From: Lachnospiraceae bacterium
GTDB taxonomy: Bacteria > Bacillota > Clostridia > Lachnospirales > Lachnospiraceae
Assembly (NCBI GenBank): GCA_017468395.1
Contig: JAFUIR010000004.1
Location: 186,001 to 250,000 of the forward strand
Length of the DNA stretch: 64,000 nucleotides
Direction: 5' to 3'
The notes below the pieces were generated by a model. The model had not been told where the DNA came from. It was given only the letters and a program-made list of their open reading frames with translations, and did no database searches. Of the stretch, positions 52,112 to 60,091 are shown piece by piece. Made by a program: the position numbers and the translations under genes. Position 1 is the first letter of the stretch. Every line of letters starts with the position of its first letter.

Positions 52112-52357
52112 ATGACAAATGTAAATCAGGCGCAGGTCAACAACCTTGTAAATTTATTAGACGGATATGTAGACAAGGGAGGTCATCATCTCAATGTAAA
52201 TGTACTTAACAGAGACACCCTTTTGGATGCACAGCAACATCCCGAAAAATATCCCCAACTTACCATCCGCGTATCCGGTTATGCAGTAAACTTCATCAAA
52301 CTGACTAAAGAACAGCAAACCGACGTAATCAACAGAACTTTCCATGAAGGAATGTAA
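52112..52357 (+). CDS. Small autonomous glycyl radical cofactor-like protein (GrcA/YfiD-like)
   Basis: 81 residues that are entirely the C-terminal glycyl-radical domain of pyruvate formate-lyase: '[19 protein letters not shown]', '[19 protein letters not shown]' with Gly56 as radical site in R-V-S-G-Y, and '[18 protein letters not shown]'. E. coli GrcA (127 residues) replaces the oxygen-cleaved C-terminus of PFL; this shorter protein could do the same. It has a strong AAGGAGGG site, a -10-like TATAAT and a terminator, and no adjacent pfl gene, so it looks like an independent gene and not a PFL remnant. Confidence 0.85.
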   Translation: MTNVNQAQVNNLVNLLDGYVDKGGHHLNVNVLNRDTLLDAQQHPEKYPQLTIRVSGYAVNFIKLTKEQQTDVINRTFHEGM

Positions 52358-52371
52358 TCCTCAGATAATGC

Positions 52372-52404
52372 AAAAAGGACTTGAGCCAAATCTCAAGTCC
52401 TTTT
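52372..52404. terminator. Bidirectional terminator
   Basis: AAAAAGGACTTGAG / CTCAAGTCCTTTT with a six-base loop, T-run on both sides, between the mini glycyl-radical gene and the convergent secreted protein gene. Confidence 0.85.
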
Positions 52405-52435
52405 CTACATTCAAGTTTTTTTGTTAATCCATTCT

Positions 52436-53896
52436 TTAAGCGGTTACAGGTGTTCCATCCGCATTATAATATTCCTCATACAAAAATTCACCATTTTCAT
52501 CATATATATAAATAGAATATTCTTGCAATATATCATTGTAATAATAGTTACTGCGGATGAGGATATTATCCGTATCATATATATAGGTTTCATATCCGAG
52601 GCAGTTATCGGCACTTCCATACCAGGTTTTCTTTGTTTCAAGCCCTTCTTCATTATACTCAACTATATCATAGGAAGTCGAATACGAAGTCTTTACACTG
52701 ATAAGAGTTCCGGTTGCATTGTAAGTGTAGTCAACTTTTCTGCCCTGAACACCATACGCATCATAATATATCTCACTAAGGACATTATTGTTAGAATCTG
52801 TATATTTCCTTTTTATTACAGTGTCTTCCATATTTGTCCAAACATATTCGCGGCCACCATCTTCCAAGGAACTACTTGTCATTGTAACAACCAGTTCTCC
52901 TTCTTCATTATACTCTTCTCCGCCCATTTCAACATCATTCTCATAATACGTAACATCATAAGAACCATCATCATAGTAATCAAATACAGTCTTCTTACCA
53001 TCTTCATATCCAAAAACTATATTTGAAATAGAACCATCCGAATTCTTATATGTTGACTTCGTCTCGAAACCATCTCCGTCATACTCTGTAAAAATCTGAG
53101 AGCCATCTCTATCTAAAAAAAGAGAAGTCAATAAATCTTCACCAACATAAACTTCTTCCTCTGACATAAAGCCGTCTGCTTCATATTCTCTGACAGTTGT
53201 GGTACCATTTTCATCATCATATTCATACTCTGTCCATTCCTGAACTGAGTCATCTGATGCAAAATAGGTTGTTATTGTCTTGTTTCTGCCCTGCTCATCA
53301 TACTCAAAGAGCGCATATTGGTCAACGCCATCCTCCGTATAATCCACACGGATGACCCGGCCTTCTTCATCGTAAGTTACAGTAGGTCCCTCAGAATCAG
53401 ACTCAGAATCCTCTTCCTCCTGATAAACTGAGATATTTCCTTTGGTCCTGTTTTCGGCCATACCAAATACCAGATAATGTTCTGCTGCCGCTACATAATC
53501 ATTACCAAATGCTTTCTCGATATCATCGTAAGCATCAATATAAATTTTTACATTGAAATTTGTTCCATTGTCACGATTTTCATTGATACCGTAATCAAAG
53601 TAATGTTGGACATACGCATCCCAGTTATCACCGAATGCCCGGTCCAAATCTCCATATGCAGCCCTGTATTTCTGCACATCCAAAATAGGGCTCATATTTC
53701 TGCCCTCTTTCAAACCAAATTCCTGGAAATGCTTCCACAACATTTCTTCATTATAATCAAATGCTGCTTTCAAATCAGGATATTGATCCGCATAGTATTT
53801 TGCACTGAATATATCCTTGAGTCCGGCCGCACTTACGTCAAATGCGCTTCCTGCAAGAAGTACCACTGCAATAAGAGTAACTAATAATTTTTTCAC
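52436..53896 (-). CDS. Secreted acidic repeat protein, unknown function
   Basis: 486 residues. A signal peptide (MKKLLVTLIAVVLLAGSAFDVSAAG) is followed by three repeats of about 45 residues ('AKYYADQYPDLKAAF', 'QKYRAAYGDLDRAFG', 'KIYIDAYDDIEKAFG', each with an 'HF/HY...G..E.R' end), a module seen in cell-surface proteins of Lachnospiraceae. From about residue 165 the protein is a long run of Asp/Glu/Tyr-rich short repeats of the type 'YDEEGRVIRVDY', like toxin/RHS 'YD' or MORN-like repeats, but without any RHS core or toxin end. Very acidic; no anchor motif. Possibly a wall-associated binding protein; function unknown. Confidence 0.7.
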   Translation of the reverse strand: MKKLLVTLIAVVLLAGSAFDVSAAGLKDIFSAKYYADQYPDLKAAFDYNEEMLWKHFQEFGLKEGRNMSPILDVQKYRAAYGDLDRAFGDNWDAYVQHYFDYGINENRDNGTNFNVKIYIDAYDDIEKAFGNDYVAAAEHYLVFGMAENRTKGNISVYQEEEDSESDSEGPTVTYDEEGRVIRVDYTEDGVDQYALFEYDEQGRNKTITTYFASDDSVQEWTEYEYDDENGTTTVREYEADGFMSEEEVYVGEDLLTSLFLDRDGSQIFTEYDGDGFETKSTYKNSDGSISNIVFGYEDGKKTVFDYYDDGSYDVTYYENDVEMGGEEYNEEGELVVTMTSSSLEDGGREYVWTNMEDTVIKRKYTDSNNNVLSEIYYDAYGVQGRKVDYTYNATGTLISVKTSYSTSYDIVEYNEEGLETKKTWYGSADNCLGYETYIYDTDNILIRSNYYYNDILQEYSIYIYDENGEFLYEEYYNADGTPVTA

Positions 53897-53991
53897 CTTA
53901 TATACCCTCCATCCTTAAACTTTTGTAACTTTAATTATAAATTACATAGGAAAGAATAGCAATCTTTTTTCATTATTAACAAGCAAAAAAA

Positions 53992-54013
53992 TCCCGCTCA
54001 TTTCTGAGCGGGA
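53992..54013 (-). terminator. Terminator of pnp
   Basis: TCCCGCTCA / TGAGCGGGA with a GAAA tetraloop on the minus strand followed by TTTTTTTGC, 25 bp past the pnp stop. A strong intrinsic terminator. Confidence 0.92.
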
Positions 54014-54037
54014 CTCTTATAGGTTTTCTCACATTAA

Positions 54038-56125
54038 TTACTGCTGGGCTACGTCCTTCATAGAGAAACTGATTCTGCCCATTTTGTCTTTTCCAAGGCA
54101 AACTACAGTAACTGTATCGCCCAGTGTCAGTACGTCTTCTACATGCTCGATTCTCTCTTTGCAGATTTTGGAGATGTGAACCATACCCTCTTTACCGGGT
54201 GCGAATTCAATGAATGCACCGAATTCTTTGATGCTTACTACTTTACCTTTGAAAATCTGACCTTCCTCAAAGTCGGTTACAATAATCTTAATAATTTCAA
54301 CAGCCTTTTCAATCATAGCAGCGTCCGTACCGCAAACTGCCACTTTACCATCGTCTGTGATATCAATCTTCACGCCTGTGCGGGCAATGATTTCGTTGAT
54401 GGTCTTACCACGCTGACCAACCACTTCACCAATCTTCTCAGGATCAATCTGGATAGATACAATCTTGGGAGCATATTTGCTAACTTCTGCTCTGGGCTCG
54501 CTGATAGCAGGTTTCATACATGTTTCCATGATGAACATTCTTGCTTCGCGGCACTGTGCAATAGCGCCTTCAACGATAGGTCTTGTAAGACCGTGAATCT
54601 TGATATCCATCTGGATAGCTGTGATACCGTCTTCTGTACCTGTTACCTTGAAGTCCATGTCGCCGAAGAAGTCTTCCAGACCCTGGATATCTGTAAGCAG
54701 TACATAATCGTCATCTGTATCGCCTGTTACAAGACCGCAGGAAATACCTGCAACCATTTTCTTAATAGGCACACCTGCAGCCATCAGGGACATACAGGAA
54801 GCACATGTAGATGCCATGGATGTAGAACCGTTGGACTCGAAAGTCTCGGATACTGTACGGATAGCATAAGGGAATTCTTCTTCTGAAGGAAGCACGGGAA
54901 TCAGTGCTCTCTCAGCCAGTGCACCGTGACCGATTTCTCTTCGTCCCGGTCCGCGGGAAGGTTTTGTCTCGCCTACGGAATAGGAAGGGAAATTGTAGTG
55001 GTGCATATATCTCTTAGCAACTTCGTTTTCATCAAGACCATCTAATTTCTGCTGTTCAGAAAGAGGTGCCAATGTACATACGTTACAAATCTGAGTCTGT
55101 CCACGGGTGAACATTGCACTACCGTGTACTCTGGGAATTAAATCTGTTTCAGCTGCCAAAGGACGGATCTGTGTGATTGCACGGCCATCGGGTCTCTTGT
55201 GGTCTTTCAGAATCATCTTGCGGACAGTTTTCTTTTCATACTGATATACAGCTTCGCCCAGAAGCGCAAGCCATTCTTCATTGTCAGCAAAAGCCTCTTC
55301 CAATTTGGCGGTAATATCTTTGATATTGCCTTCTCTTGTCTGCTTATCATCTGTAAATACAGCAACTTCCATCTCTTCGGGAGTTACGATTGCTTTCATT
55401 GCATCGAAGAGTTCTGCAGGAATTGCGCAACTTGTGTATTCATGCTTAGTCTTACCAACTTCTGCAACAATCTGGTTGATAAAAGCGATAATAGTCTGGT
55501 TTACTTCGTGAGCCATGTAAATAGCTTCAATCATTTTTGCTTCAGGAACTTCGTTAGCACCTGCTTCAATCATGATTACTTTCTCGGTTGTAGAAGCAAC
55601 AGTCAAGTTCAAATCACCGTTTTTCCACTGTTCCTGAGAGGGGTTAATGATAAATTCACCGTCAACAAGACCAACCTGTGTCATAGCACAAGGACCATCG
55701 AAAGGAATATCGGAAATACATGTTGCAATTGCAGCGCCAAGCATTGCCACCAGTTCGGGACGGCACTCAGGGTCTACACTCATAACCATGTTGTTCAGTG
55801 TTACATCGTTTCTGTAATCCTTGGGGAACAAAGGACGCATAGGTCTGTCGATTACGCGGCTTGTCAAAATTGCGTTTTCACTGGCCTTTCCTTCTCTCTT
55901 GTTAAATCCTCCGGGGATTTTACCTACGGCATACAATTTTTCTTCATACTCTACGCTAAGAGGGAAGAAATCAATACCGTCTCTGGGCTTGTCTGATGCG
56001 GTTGCTGTGGAGAGAACTGTTGTCTCGCCATACTGCATAAAAGCACATCCGTTAGCCTGTTTACCTACTTTGCCTACTTCAACACTTAAAGTACGGCCTG
56101 CAAGGTCCATTGTAAATGTCTTCAT
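54038..56125 (-). CDS. pnp: Polyribonucleotide nucleotidyltransferase (PNPase)
   Basis: 695 residues. 3'-5' phosphorolytic exoribonuclease with two RNase PH cores (about 1-210 and 310-545), KH ('PKIVSIQIDPEKIGEVVGQRGKTINEI') and S1 ('GQIFKGKVVSIKEFGAFIEFAPGKEGMVHIS') domains. The catalytic second core shows 'LTDIQGLEDFFGDMDFKVTGT'. The start at 56125 (MKTFTMDLAG) has AAGGAG at the right distance; the ATG two codons earlier is too close. It follows rpsO, the widespread bacterial order. Confidence 0.97.
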   Translation of the reverse strand: MKTFTMDLAGRTLSVEVGKVGKQANGCAFMQYGETTVLSTATASDKPRDGIDFFPLSVEYEEKLYAVGKIPGGFNKREGKASENAILTSRVIDRPMRPLFPKDYRNDVTLNNMVMSVDPECRPELVAMLGAAIATCISDIPFDGPCAMTQVGLVDGEFIINPSQEQWKNGDLNLTVASTTEKVIMIEAGANEVPEAKMIEAIYMAHEVNQTIIAFINQIVAEVGKTKHEYTSCAIPAELFDAMKAIVTPEEMEVAVFTDDKQTREGNIKDITAKLEEAFADNEEWLALLGEAVYQYEKKTVRKMILKDHKRPDGRAITQIRPLAAETDLIPRVHGSAMFTRGQTQICNVCTLAPLSEQQKLDGLDENEVAKRYMHHYNFPSYSVGETKPSRGPGRREIGHGALAERALIPVLPSEEEFPYAIRTVSETFESNGSTSMASTCASCMSLMAAGVPIKKMVAGISCGLVTGDTDDDYVLLTDIQGLEDFFGDMDFKVTGTEDGITAIQMDIKIHGLTRPIVEGAIAQCREARMFIMETCMKPAISEPRAEVSKYAPKIVSIQIDPEKIGEVVGQRGKTINEIIARTGVKIDITDDGKVAVCGTDAAMIEKAVEIIKIIVTDFEEGQIFKGKVVSIKEFGAFIEFAPGKEGMVHISKICKERIEHVEDVLTLGDTVTVVCLGKDKMGRISFSMKDVAQQ

Positions 56126-56140
56126 ACTCATTCTCCTTCT

Positions 56141-56157
56141 GCCCGTCTTTTGCGGGC
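56141..56157 (-). promoter_or_regulatory. Hairpin just before the pnp ribosome site
   Basis: GCCCG / CGGGC with a seven-base loop, ending about ten bases before AAGGAG. It could affect access to the ribosome site in the pnp leader. Confidence 0.4.
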
Positions 56158-56199
56158 TCATCGTCTTGCCGGGGGACTTCCCGAAACTACTGAAAAAAA

Positions 56200-56229
56200 C
56201 ATTTTTACGCCTCTCTATGTAAAAATATG
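56200..56229 (-). promoter_or_regulatory. Terminator-like hairpin in the pnp leader
   Basis: CATATTTTTAC ... GTAAAAATG with a T7 run after it on the minus strand, 75 bp before the pnp start. Its position inside the leader, upstream of the ribosome site, suggests a possible attenuator or processing site. Confidence 0.45.
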
Positions 56230-56323
56230 CTTTTCAGCGGTCTCGGAACGAAATACCGCCCGGCGGTTTACAGTTACATGCGATACGCCTCCCGCAACAG
56301 TTGCCGCACCGCTATTATAAGAT

Positions 56324-56363
56324 AAGGCGGAGAGGCCGAATCTAATCGGACGCGCTCCGCCTT
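56324..56363 (-). terminator. Hairpin at the end of rpsO (partial terminator or processing site)
   Basis: AAGGCGGAG / CTCCGCCTT stem containing a second CCGA/TCGG stem, 13 bp past the rpsO stop. The tail on the minus strand is only ATCTTATAAT, so read-through into pnp is likely; the same bases contain a -10-like TATAAT (56314-56319). Confidence 0.6.
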
Positions 56364-56375
56364 CTTCTTACATAA

Positions 56376-56642
56376 TTATTTTCTCAGACCAAGTCTTTCG
56401 ATAAGAGAACGATATCTCTCGATATCTTTTTTCTTCAGATACTGAAGAAGACCACGACGCTGACCTACCATTTTGTACATACCGCGTCTGGAGTGGTTAT
56501 CCTGAGGATGTGCTTTCAGATGCTCTGTAAGCTCCTGGATTCTTGCTGTAAGTACTGCTACCTGTACTTCAGGTGAACCTGTATCACCGGGGCATGTAGC
56601 ATACTCGTTCATGATTGCTGTTTTCTTCTCTTTAGAAATCAT
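56376..56642 (-). CDS. rpsO: 30S ribosomal protein S15
   Basis: 88 residues, [35 protein letters not shown] ... '[30 protein letters not shown]', complete and typical. It binds 16S rRNA at the helix 20-22 junction. The start at 56642 has GGAGG eight bases before it; a longer reading frame extends into the leader and is not used. Its own promoter and a structured leader precede it. Confidence 0.98.
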   Translation of the reverse strand: MISKEKKTAIMNEYATCPGDTGSPEVQVAVLTARIQELTEHLKAHPQDNHSRRGMYKMVGQRRGLLQYLKKKDIERYRSLIERLGLRK

Positions 56643-56671
56643 TTTTGTTTCCTCCTTAAATTTTAATAACC

Positions 56672-56718
56672 GCCTGATACTAAGGATAGGTCGGAGTGTC
56701 CAAAACCTGAGTACCGGC
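56672..56718 (-). promoter_or_regulatory. Structured rpsO leader, candidate S15 autoregulatory element
   Basis: On the minus strand GCC-GGTACT pairs with AGTATC-a-GGC, enclosing AGGT..TGGA-CAC-TCCG-ACCT. It sits between the promoter and the ribosome site, where S15-binding leaders occur in many bacteria. Confidence 0.5.
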
Positions 56719-56736
56719 TGCAAATCATACCTTGAT

Positions 56737-56765
56737 ATAATATCACAAAGACCGCCGCTTGTAAA
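56737..56765 (-). promoter_or_regulatory. Promoter of rpsO
   Basis: Minus-strand TTTACA, 17-bp spacer, TATTAT, at the 3' end of trpS and about 95 bp before the rpsO start. Confidence 0.7.
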
Positions 56766-56767
56766 GA

Positions 56768-57862
56768 CTAATTATCTTTTTTCGCAAACTTCTCTGCCTG
56801 GGCGCGAATTAATTCCTCGTCATCAAAATAATTGATTCTCATAGCCGCTTTTACTTCATCCAAAGTCTTAGCCGCTTCTGCCCTTGCCACCTCGCAGCCC
56901 TTTTTCAGAATCTCATAAATTTCGGGAATCTGCTGTTCAAGCTGCGCCCTGCGTGCCCTGATAGGCGCCAGTTCTTCCTGCATAATGGCATTCAAGAACT
57001 TCTTCACCTTCACATCGCCCAGACCGCCTCTCTGGTAATGTGCCTTCATTTCATCCAGATTTGCATAATCGGGACAATATCTTTCAAAATGTTCATCCTT
57101 ACAGAATGCGTCCAAATAAGTAAATACCGCATTGCCCTCCAATGAACCGGGGTCGGTAATCTTTAAATGGTTAGGGTCTGTAAACATGCTCATAACTTTA
57201 TTGCGTACCACTTCTTCGCTGTCAGACAAATAAATGCAGTTACCGAGGGACTTACTCATTTTTGCCTTGCCGTCTGTACCGGGCAGTCGGCAGCACACCT
57301 GATTTTGGGGTATCAGCGCTTCGGGTTCCACCAAAGTATCACCATATGTAAAGTTAAACTTGCGCACGATTTCACGGCACTGCTCTATCATGGGAAGCTG
57401 GTCCTCTCCCACGGGAACTGTGGTGGCTTTAAACGCAGTAATATCAGCCGCCTGACTGATAGGATATGTCAAAAATCCTACCGGAATACTCTCGCCGAAG
57501 CCTCTCATCTGGATTTCTGTCTTAACAGTAGGATTGCGTTTCAGACGTGCCTCTGTTACCAGATTCATATAATAAAAGCAAAGTTCTGTCAGTTCCGGAA
57601 CCATGGACTGGATGAACAAATTGGATTTTGCGGGATCTAAGCCGCAGGACAGATAATCCAGCGCCACCTCGATGATATTTTCCCTGATTTTGTCCGGATT
57701 GTCTGCATTGTCCGTAAGTGCCTGGGCATCCGCAATCATAATAAAAATCTTGTCGTATTCACCGGAATTTTGCAGTTCCACTCTCCTGCGAAGGGAACCC
57801 ACATAATGTCCGATATGTAATTTTCCTGTAGGTCTGTCACCTGTCAAAATAATTTTACTCAT
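56768..57862 (-). CDS. trpS: Tryptophan-tRNA ligase
   Basis: 364 residues, class I synthetase. It carries '[17 protein letters not shown]' (H-I-G-H) and '[11 protein letters not shown]' (K-M-S-K-S), plus 'DAQALT' near the tryptophan pocket. It is slightly longer than the usual 330-340 residues, with an added C-terminal helix. No T-box leader fits: only 123 bp separate it from the NlpC gene, and they hold a promoter and a hairpin (57899-57978). Confidence 0.96.
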   Translation of the reverse strand: MSKIILTGDRPTGKLHIGHYVGSLRRRVELQNSGEYDKIFIMIADAQALTDNADNPDKIRENIIEVALDYLSCGLDPAKSNLFIQSMVPELTELCFYYMNLVTEARLKRNPTVKTEIQMRGFGESIPVGFLTYPISQAADITAFKATTVPVGEDQLPMIEQCREIVRKFNFTYGDTLVEPEALIPQNQVCCRLPGTDGKAKMSKSLGNCIYLSDSEEVVRNKVMSMFTDPNHLKITDPGSLEGNAVFTYLDAFCKDEHFERYCPDYANLDEMKAHYQRGGLGDVKVKKFLNAIMQEELAPIRARRAQLEQQIPEIYEILKKGCEVARAEAAKTLDEVKAAMRINYFDDEELIRAQAEKFAKKDN

Positions 57863-57898
57863 AATAAACTCCTATCTGCCTTCCCGATATATAAAAAT

Positions 57899-57925
57899 GG
57901 TTCTTATCCACACAGGATAAGAACC
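57899..57925 (-). terminator. Terminator-like hairpin upstream of trpS
   Basis: GGTTCTTATCC / GGATAAGAACC with a five-base loop, followed by ATTTTTATA on the minus strand, 37 bp before trpS. It could end the NlpC/P60 transcript, but it also lies about 20 bp downstream of the trpS promoter. Confidence 0.75.
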
Positions 57926-57949
57926 AACTCTTATCAGTTTACTGAATTT

Positions 57950-57978
57950 AGTATAGCCATTTCATCGCTAAATGTCAA
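57950..57978 (-). promoter_or_regulatory. Near-consensus promoter upstream of trpS
   Basis: Minus-strand TTGACA, 17-bp spacer, TATACT. The -35 is six bases beyond the NlpC/P60 stop codon. Transcription would start near 57943 and meet the hairpin at 57925 almost at once. Confidence 0.75.
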
Positions 57979-57984
57979 TGTTTT

Positions 57985-59019
57985 TTAGTCCTGAATAATA
58001 TCTACGCACTTAACCGGTGTACGATAATTGTATGTGGAAATTTTAATTCCGCTTTTGGGGCTGCTGGCATGAATTACCTTATCGTCCCCGATATACATAG
58101 CCACATGATTGATGGTGCCTGAACTGTTTGCATAAAACAAAAGGTCACCGGGCTGTAATTCCGATACACTGATTTTTTTACCGTCACCTGCCTGGGAACG
58201 GGAGGTACGTGAAATTTTAATATTAAAGTTTTTGTAAATGGACTGAACAAAACCGGAGCAGTCTGCCCCTTTAGTCAAACTGGTACCGCCCCACACATAA
58301 GGATTTCCCACAAACTGTTTTGCATATTCCACAATATCAACCCGTAAATCAGTCACGCCTTCCCCGTATCGAAGCTGCGTCAGCGTAATGGCTGTGTCCA
58401 GTTTTTCTACGATTTCCACGTACTCGCCAAACACATATGCCTCGTTTCCGTCAACGTTTACTTTTACCCACTCTCCTACTGTTTCCAGATAATCCAGTTC
58501 CTCATTTCTGGGCATCAGTGTAAGTACTGCCCCCTCCAAACTTGCATCATCACGGACTTTCAACGATTCCACCGTAACTTTTGCCACTGCGGTTACCAGT
58601 TCCTGCGCTTTTAATTTCGCTGCTGTTCCCGTAAGTAAGTATTCTGCACTGACATATCCTTCCACTTCGCCGGACTTAATATGCGCCCAGCCGTCTTTGA
58701 CTTCCAAAATCTCACAGGCGGAATTTTCTTTCATTTTACCGGCTAATGCCGCTTCTGTGGATGGTTCCTTCCGCACATTCAAACTACTGCTTACATTTGC
58801 AATACCAAGATTAGTGTAGCCCCAAAAAGCCCCTTCTGCCTCGGCAGCCGCCTTAAGGCACTCTTCTTCCGTAAGTTCTAATGTATAAATAGAAGCTGCT
58901 CCTGCATTAGGTACGATATTTCTGATAGAACCGATTCCCTCTGCGGATACATTCATAGGGTTCATTAAGAAAAGGGCAGTCAAACACAATCCGGAAATTC
59001 CGATTGCTGTTTTTTTCAT
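57985..59019 (-). CDS. SH3-NlpC/P60 peptidoglycan endopeptidase, secreted
   Basis: 344 residues. A signal peptide (MKKTAIGISGLCLTALFLMNPMNVSA) is followed by two bacterial SH3 domains (about 75-130 and 145-205) and an NlpC/P60 domain with Cys in 'GADCSGFVQSIYKNF', His in 'TINHVAMYIG' and a final 'VIHASSPKSGI'. It hydrolyses peptide stems of peptidoglycan, probably in division or growth. The strong promoter (59068-59096) overlaps a 12-bp-arm inverted repeat. Confidence 0.93.
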   Translation of the reverse strand: MKKTAIGISGLCLTALFLMNPMNVSAEGIGSIRNIVPNAGAASIYTLELTEEECLKAAAEAEGAFWGYTNLGIANVSSSLNVRKEPSTEAALAGKMKENSACEILEVKDGWAHIKSGEVEGYVSAEYLLTGTAAKLKAQELVTAVAKVTVESLKVRDDASLEGAVLTLMPRNEELDYLETVGEWVKVNVDGNEAYVFGEYVEIVEKLDTAITLTQLRYGEGVTDLRVDIVEYAKQFVGNPYVWGGTSLTKGADCSGFVQSIYKNFNIKISRTSRSQAGDGKKISVSELQPGDLLFYANSSGTINHVAMYIGDDKVIHASSPKSGIKISTYNYRTPVKCVDIIQD

Positions 59020-59035
59020 TATATTGTTGCCTTTC

Positions 59036-59071
59036 TACTACATTTGTTACAATTTTGTTACAAATGTAGTA
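59036..59071. promoter_or_regulatory. Inverted-repeat operator before the SH3-NlpC/P60 gene
   Basis: TACTACATTTGT and its exact complement ACAAATGTAGTA, 12 bp each, separated by 12 bp. The upstream arm overlaps the -10 (59068-59073) and the rest covers the transcription start, an operator position for a repressor. Confidence 0.6.
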
Positions 59072-59096
59072 TACCCACATGTAATATACCTGTCAA
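59068..59096 (-). promoter_or_regulatory. Promoter of the SH3-NlpC/P60 gene
   Basis: Minus-strand TTGACA, 17-bp spacer, TATACT; six of six for the -35, five of six for the -10. About 50 bp before the start codon. Confidence 0.8.
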
Positions 59097-59102
59097 CGAA
59101 TT

Positions 59103-60026
59103 TCATCTATTTTCAAAATATTTCCAGCCACTTGTCATATCTTCTTTAATTTTACACTTCAATTCTTCTAAAGAATCAAATTTTTTCTCACTTCTCTTAA
59201 ATTCACAAAAAGAAACACAAATCTCTTTCCCGTAAATTTCTTCATCAAAATCATAAATATAGGTTTCCACACCGCAGACTTTTTCCTCTGTCACAGTAGG
59301 CTTGTACCCTACATTGGTAACTCCTTTGTACACTTTCTCATCCACCTGTACGAGAGAATAATAGACACCCGCCGGCGGCAACAGTTTTTCCTTTTCCGGC
59401 ACCAAATTTACAGTCGGAAATCCAAGGGTATGACCAAGATGCTTCCCGTGCACCACGGTTCCTTTTACCATATAAGGTTCACCCAGGAGCCTTGCTGCCA
59501 ATTTTACATCTCCTTTTTCCACGGCTTCCCGCACATAAGTGGAACTGATTTCTCTTTGCTCTAGACAGATTTTATCAATCAGTTTTACTTCATATCGGCA
59601 CTCTTTTGCAAGCATTTTAAGCAGTTTGGCATTTCCTGCCCCTCTATGCCCAAAGGACACATCGCTTCCTGCCGCCACAAAAACCGCTTTCAACTGCCGC
59701 ACAAGCACTTCTCTCACAAACGTTTCCGGCTCTGTTGCGGCTGTCTTACTGTTCATTGGAAACTCCACCAGTATATCCACGCCCATTTTTTCAAAAATCT
59801 GTCTTTTTTCTTCTTTTGTCGTCAGTTCCTTGCCATCGGACATACCAAAAAAAACAGCCGGCGGCGGGTCAAAAGTAAAGACACACGCTTTAAGACCATT
59901 TTTCTTTTGTTCCAATATTTCTGCAAGAAGTCTGCGATGCCCTATATGCACACCGTCAAATTTTCCCATGGCAACGGCTGTGGGCACTTCCAGACAAAAA
60001 TCTTTTGTTCCCGTAATAATTTCCAT
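59103..60026 (-). CDS. ribF: Bifunctional riboflavin kinase/FAD synthetase
   Basis: 307 residues. The N-terminal FMN adenylyltransferase domain has 'AMGKFDGVHIGHRRLLAEI' (G-x-H-x-G-H) and 'ISSTYVREAVEKGDV'; the C-terminal riboflavin kinase domain has 'GKHLGHTLGFPTVNLVPEKEKLLPPAGVYY' and 'GVTNVGYKPTV'. Converts riboflavin to FMN and FAD. The ATG at 60026 is preferred, as AAAGGG is too close to the one two codons earlier. It is the last gene of the infB operon, separated from truB by a 245-bp gap with a long palindrome. Confidence 0.96.
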   Translation of the reverse strand: MEIITGTKDFCLEVPTAVAMGKFDGVHIGHRRLLAEILEQKKNGLKACVFTFDPPPAVFFGMSDGKELTTKEEKRQIFEKMGVDILVEFPMNSKTAATEPETFVREVLVRQLKAVFVAAGSDVSFGHRGAGNAKLLKMLAKECRYEVKLIDKICLEQREISSTYVREAVEKGDVKLAARLLGEPYMVKGTVVHGKHLGHTLGFPTVNLVPEKEKLLPPAGVYYSLVQVDEKVYKGVTNVGYKPTVTEEKVCGVETYIYDFDEEIYGKEICVSFCEFKRSEKKFDSLEELKCKIKEDMTSGWKYFENR

Positions 60027-60091
60027 TTTCATCCCTTTAATTTATTCTCAATCCGTTTCTCTGGGTTTGGCGCCTAACTAAATGCTGTGGG

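Noticed and set aside
52112..52357. Mini glycyl-radical gene as a pfl pseudogene remnant
   Set aside because: It begins with its own ATG and strong ribosome site, ends exactly as PFL does, and is flanked by a -10-like element and a terminator, with no upstream pfl debris.
54143..55996. Two long plus-strand open frames (247 and 265 codons) opposite pnp
   Set aside because: They lie entirely antisense to the conserved pnp gene, have Cys/Phe/Asn-rich composition typical of antisense frames, and have no ribosome site or recognisable domain.
57863..57984. T-box riboswitch before trpS
   Set aside because: The 122-bp gap is too short, and no T-box sequence (TGGNACCGCG-like) or specifier stem is present; only a promoter and one hairpin.
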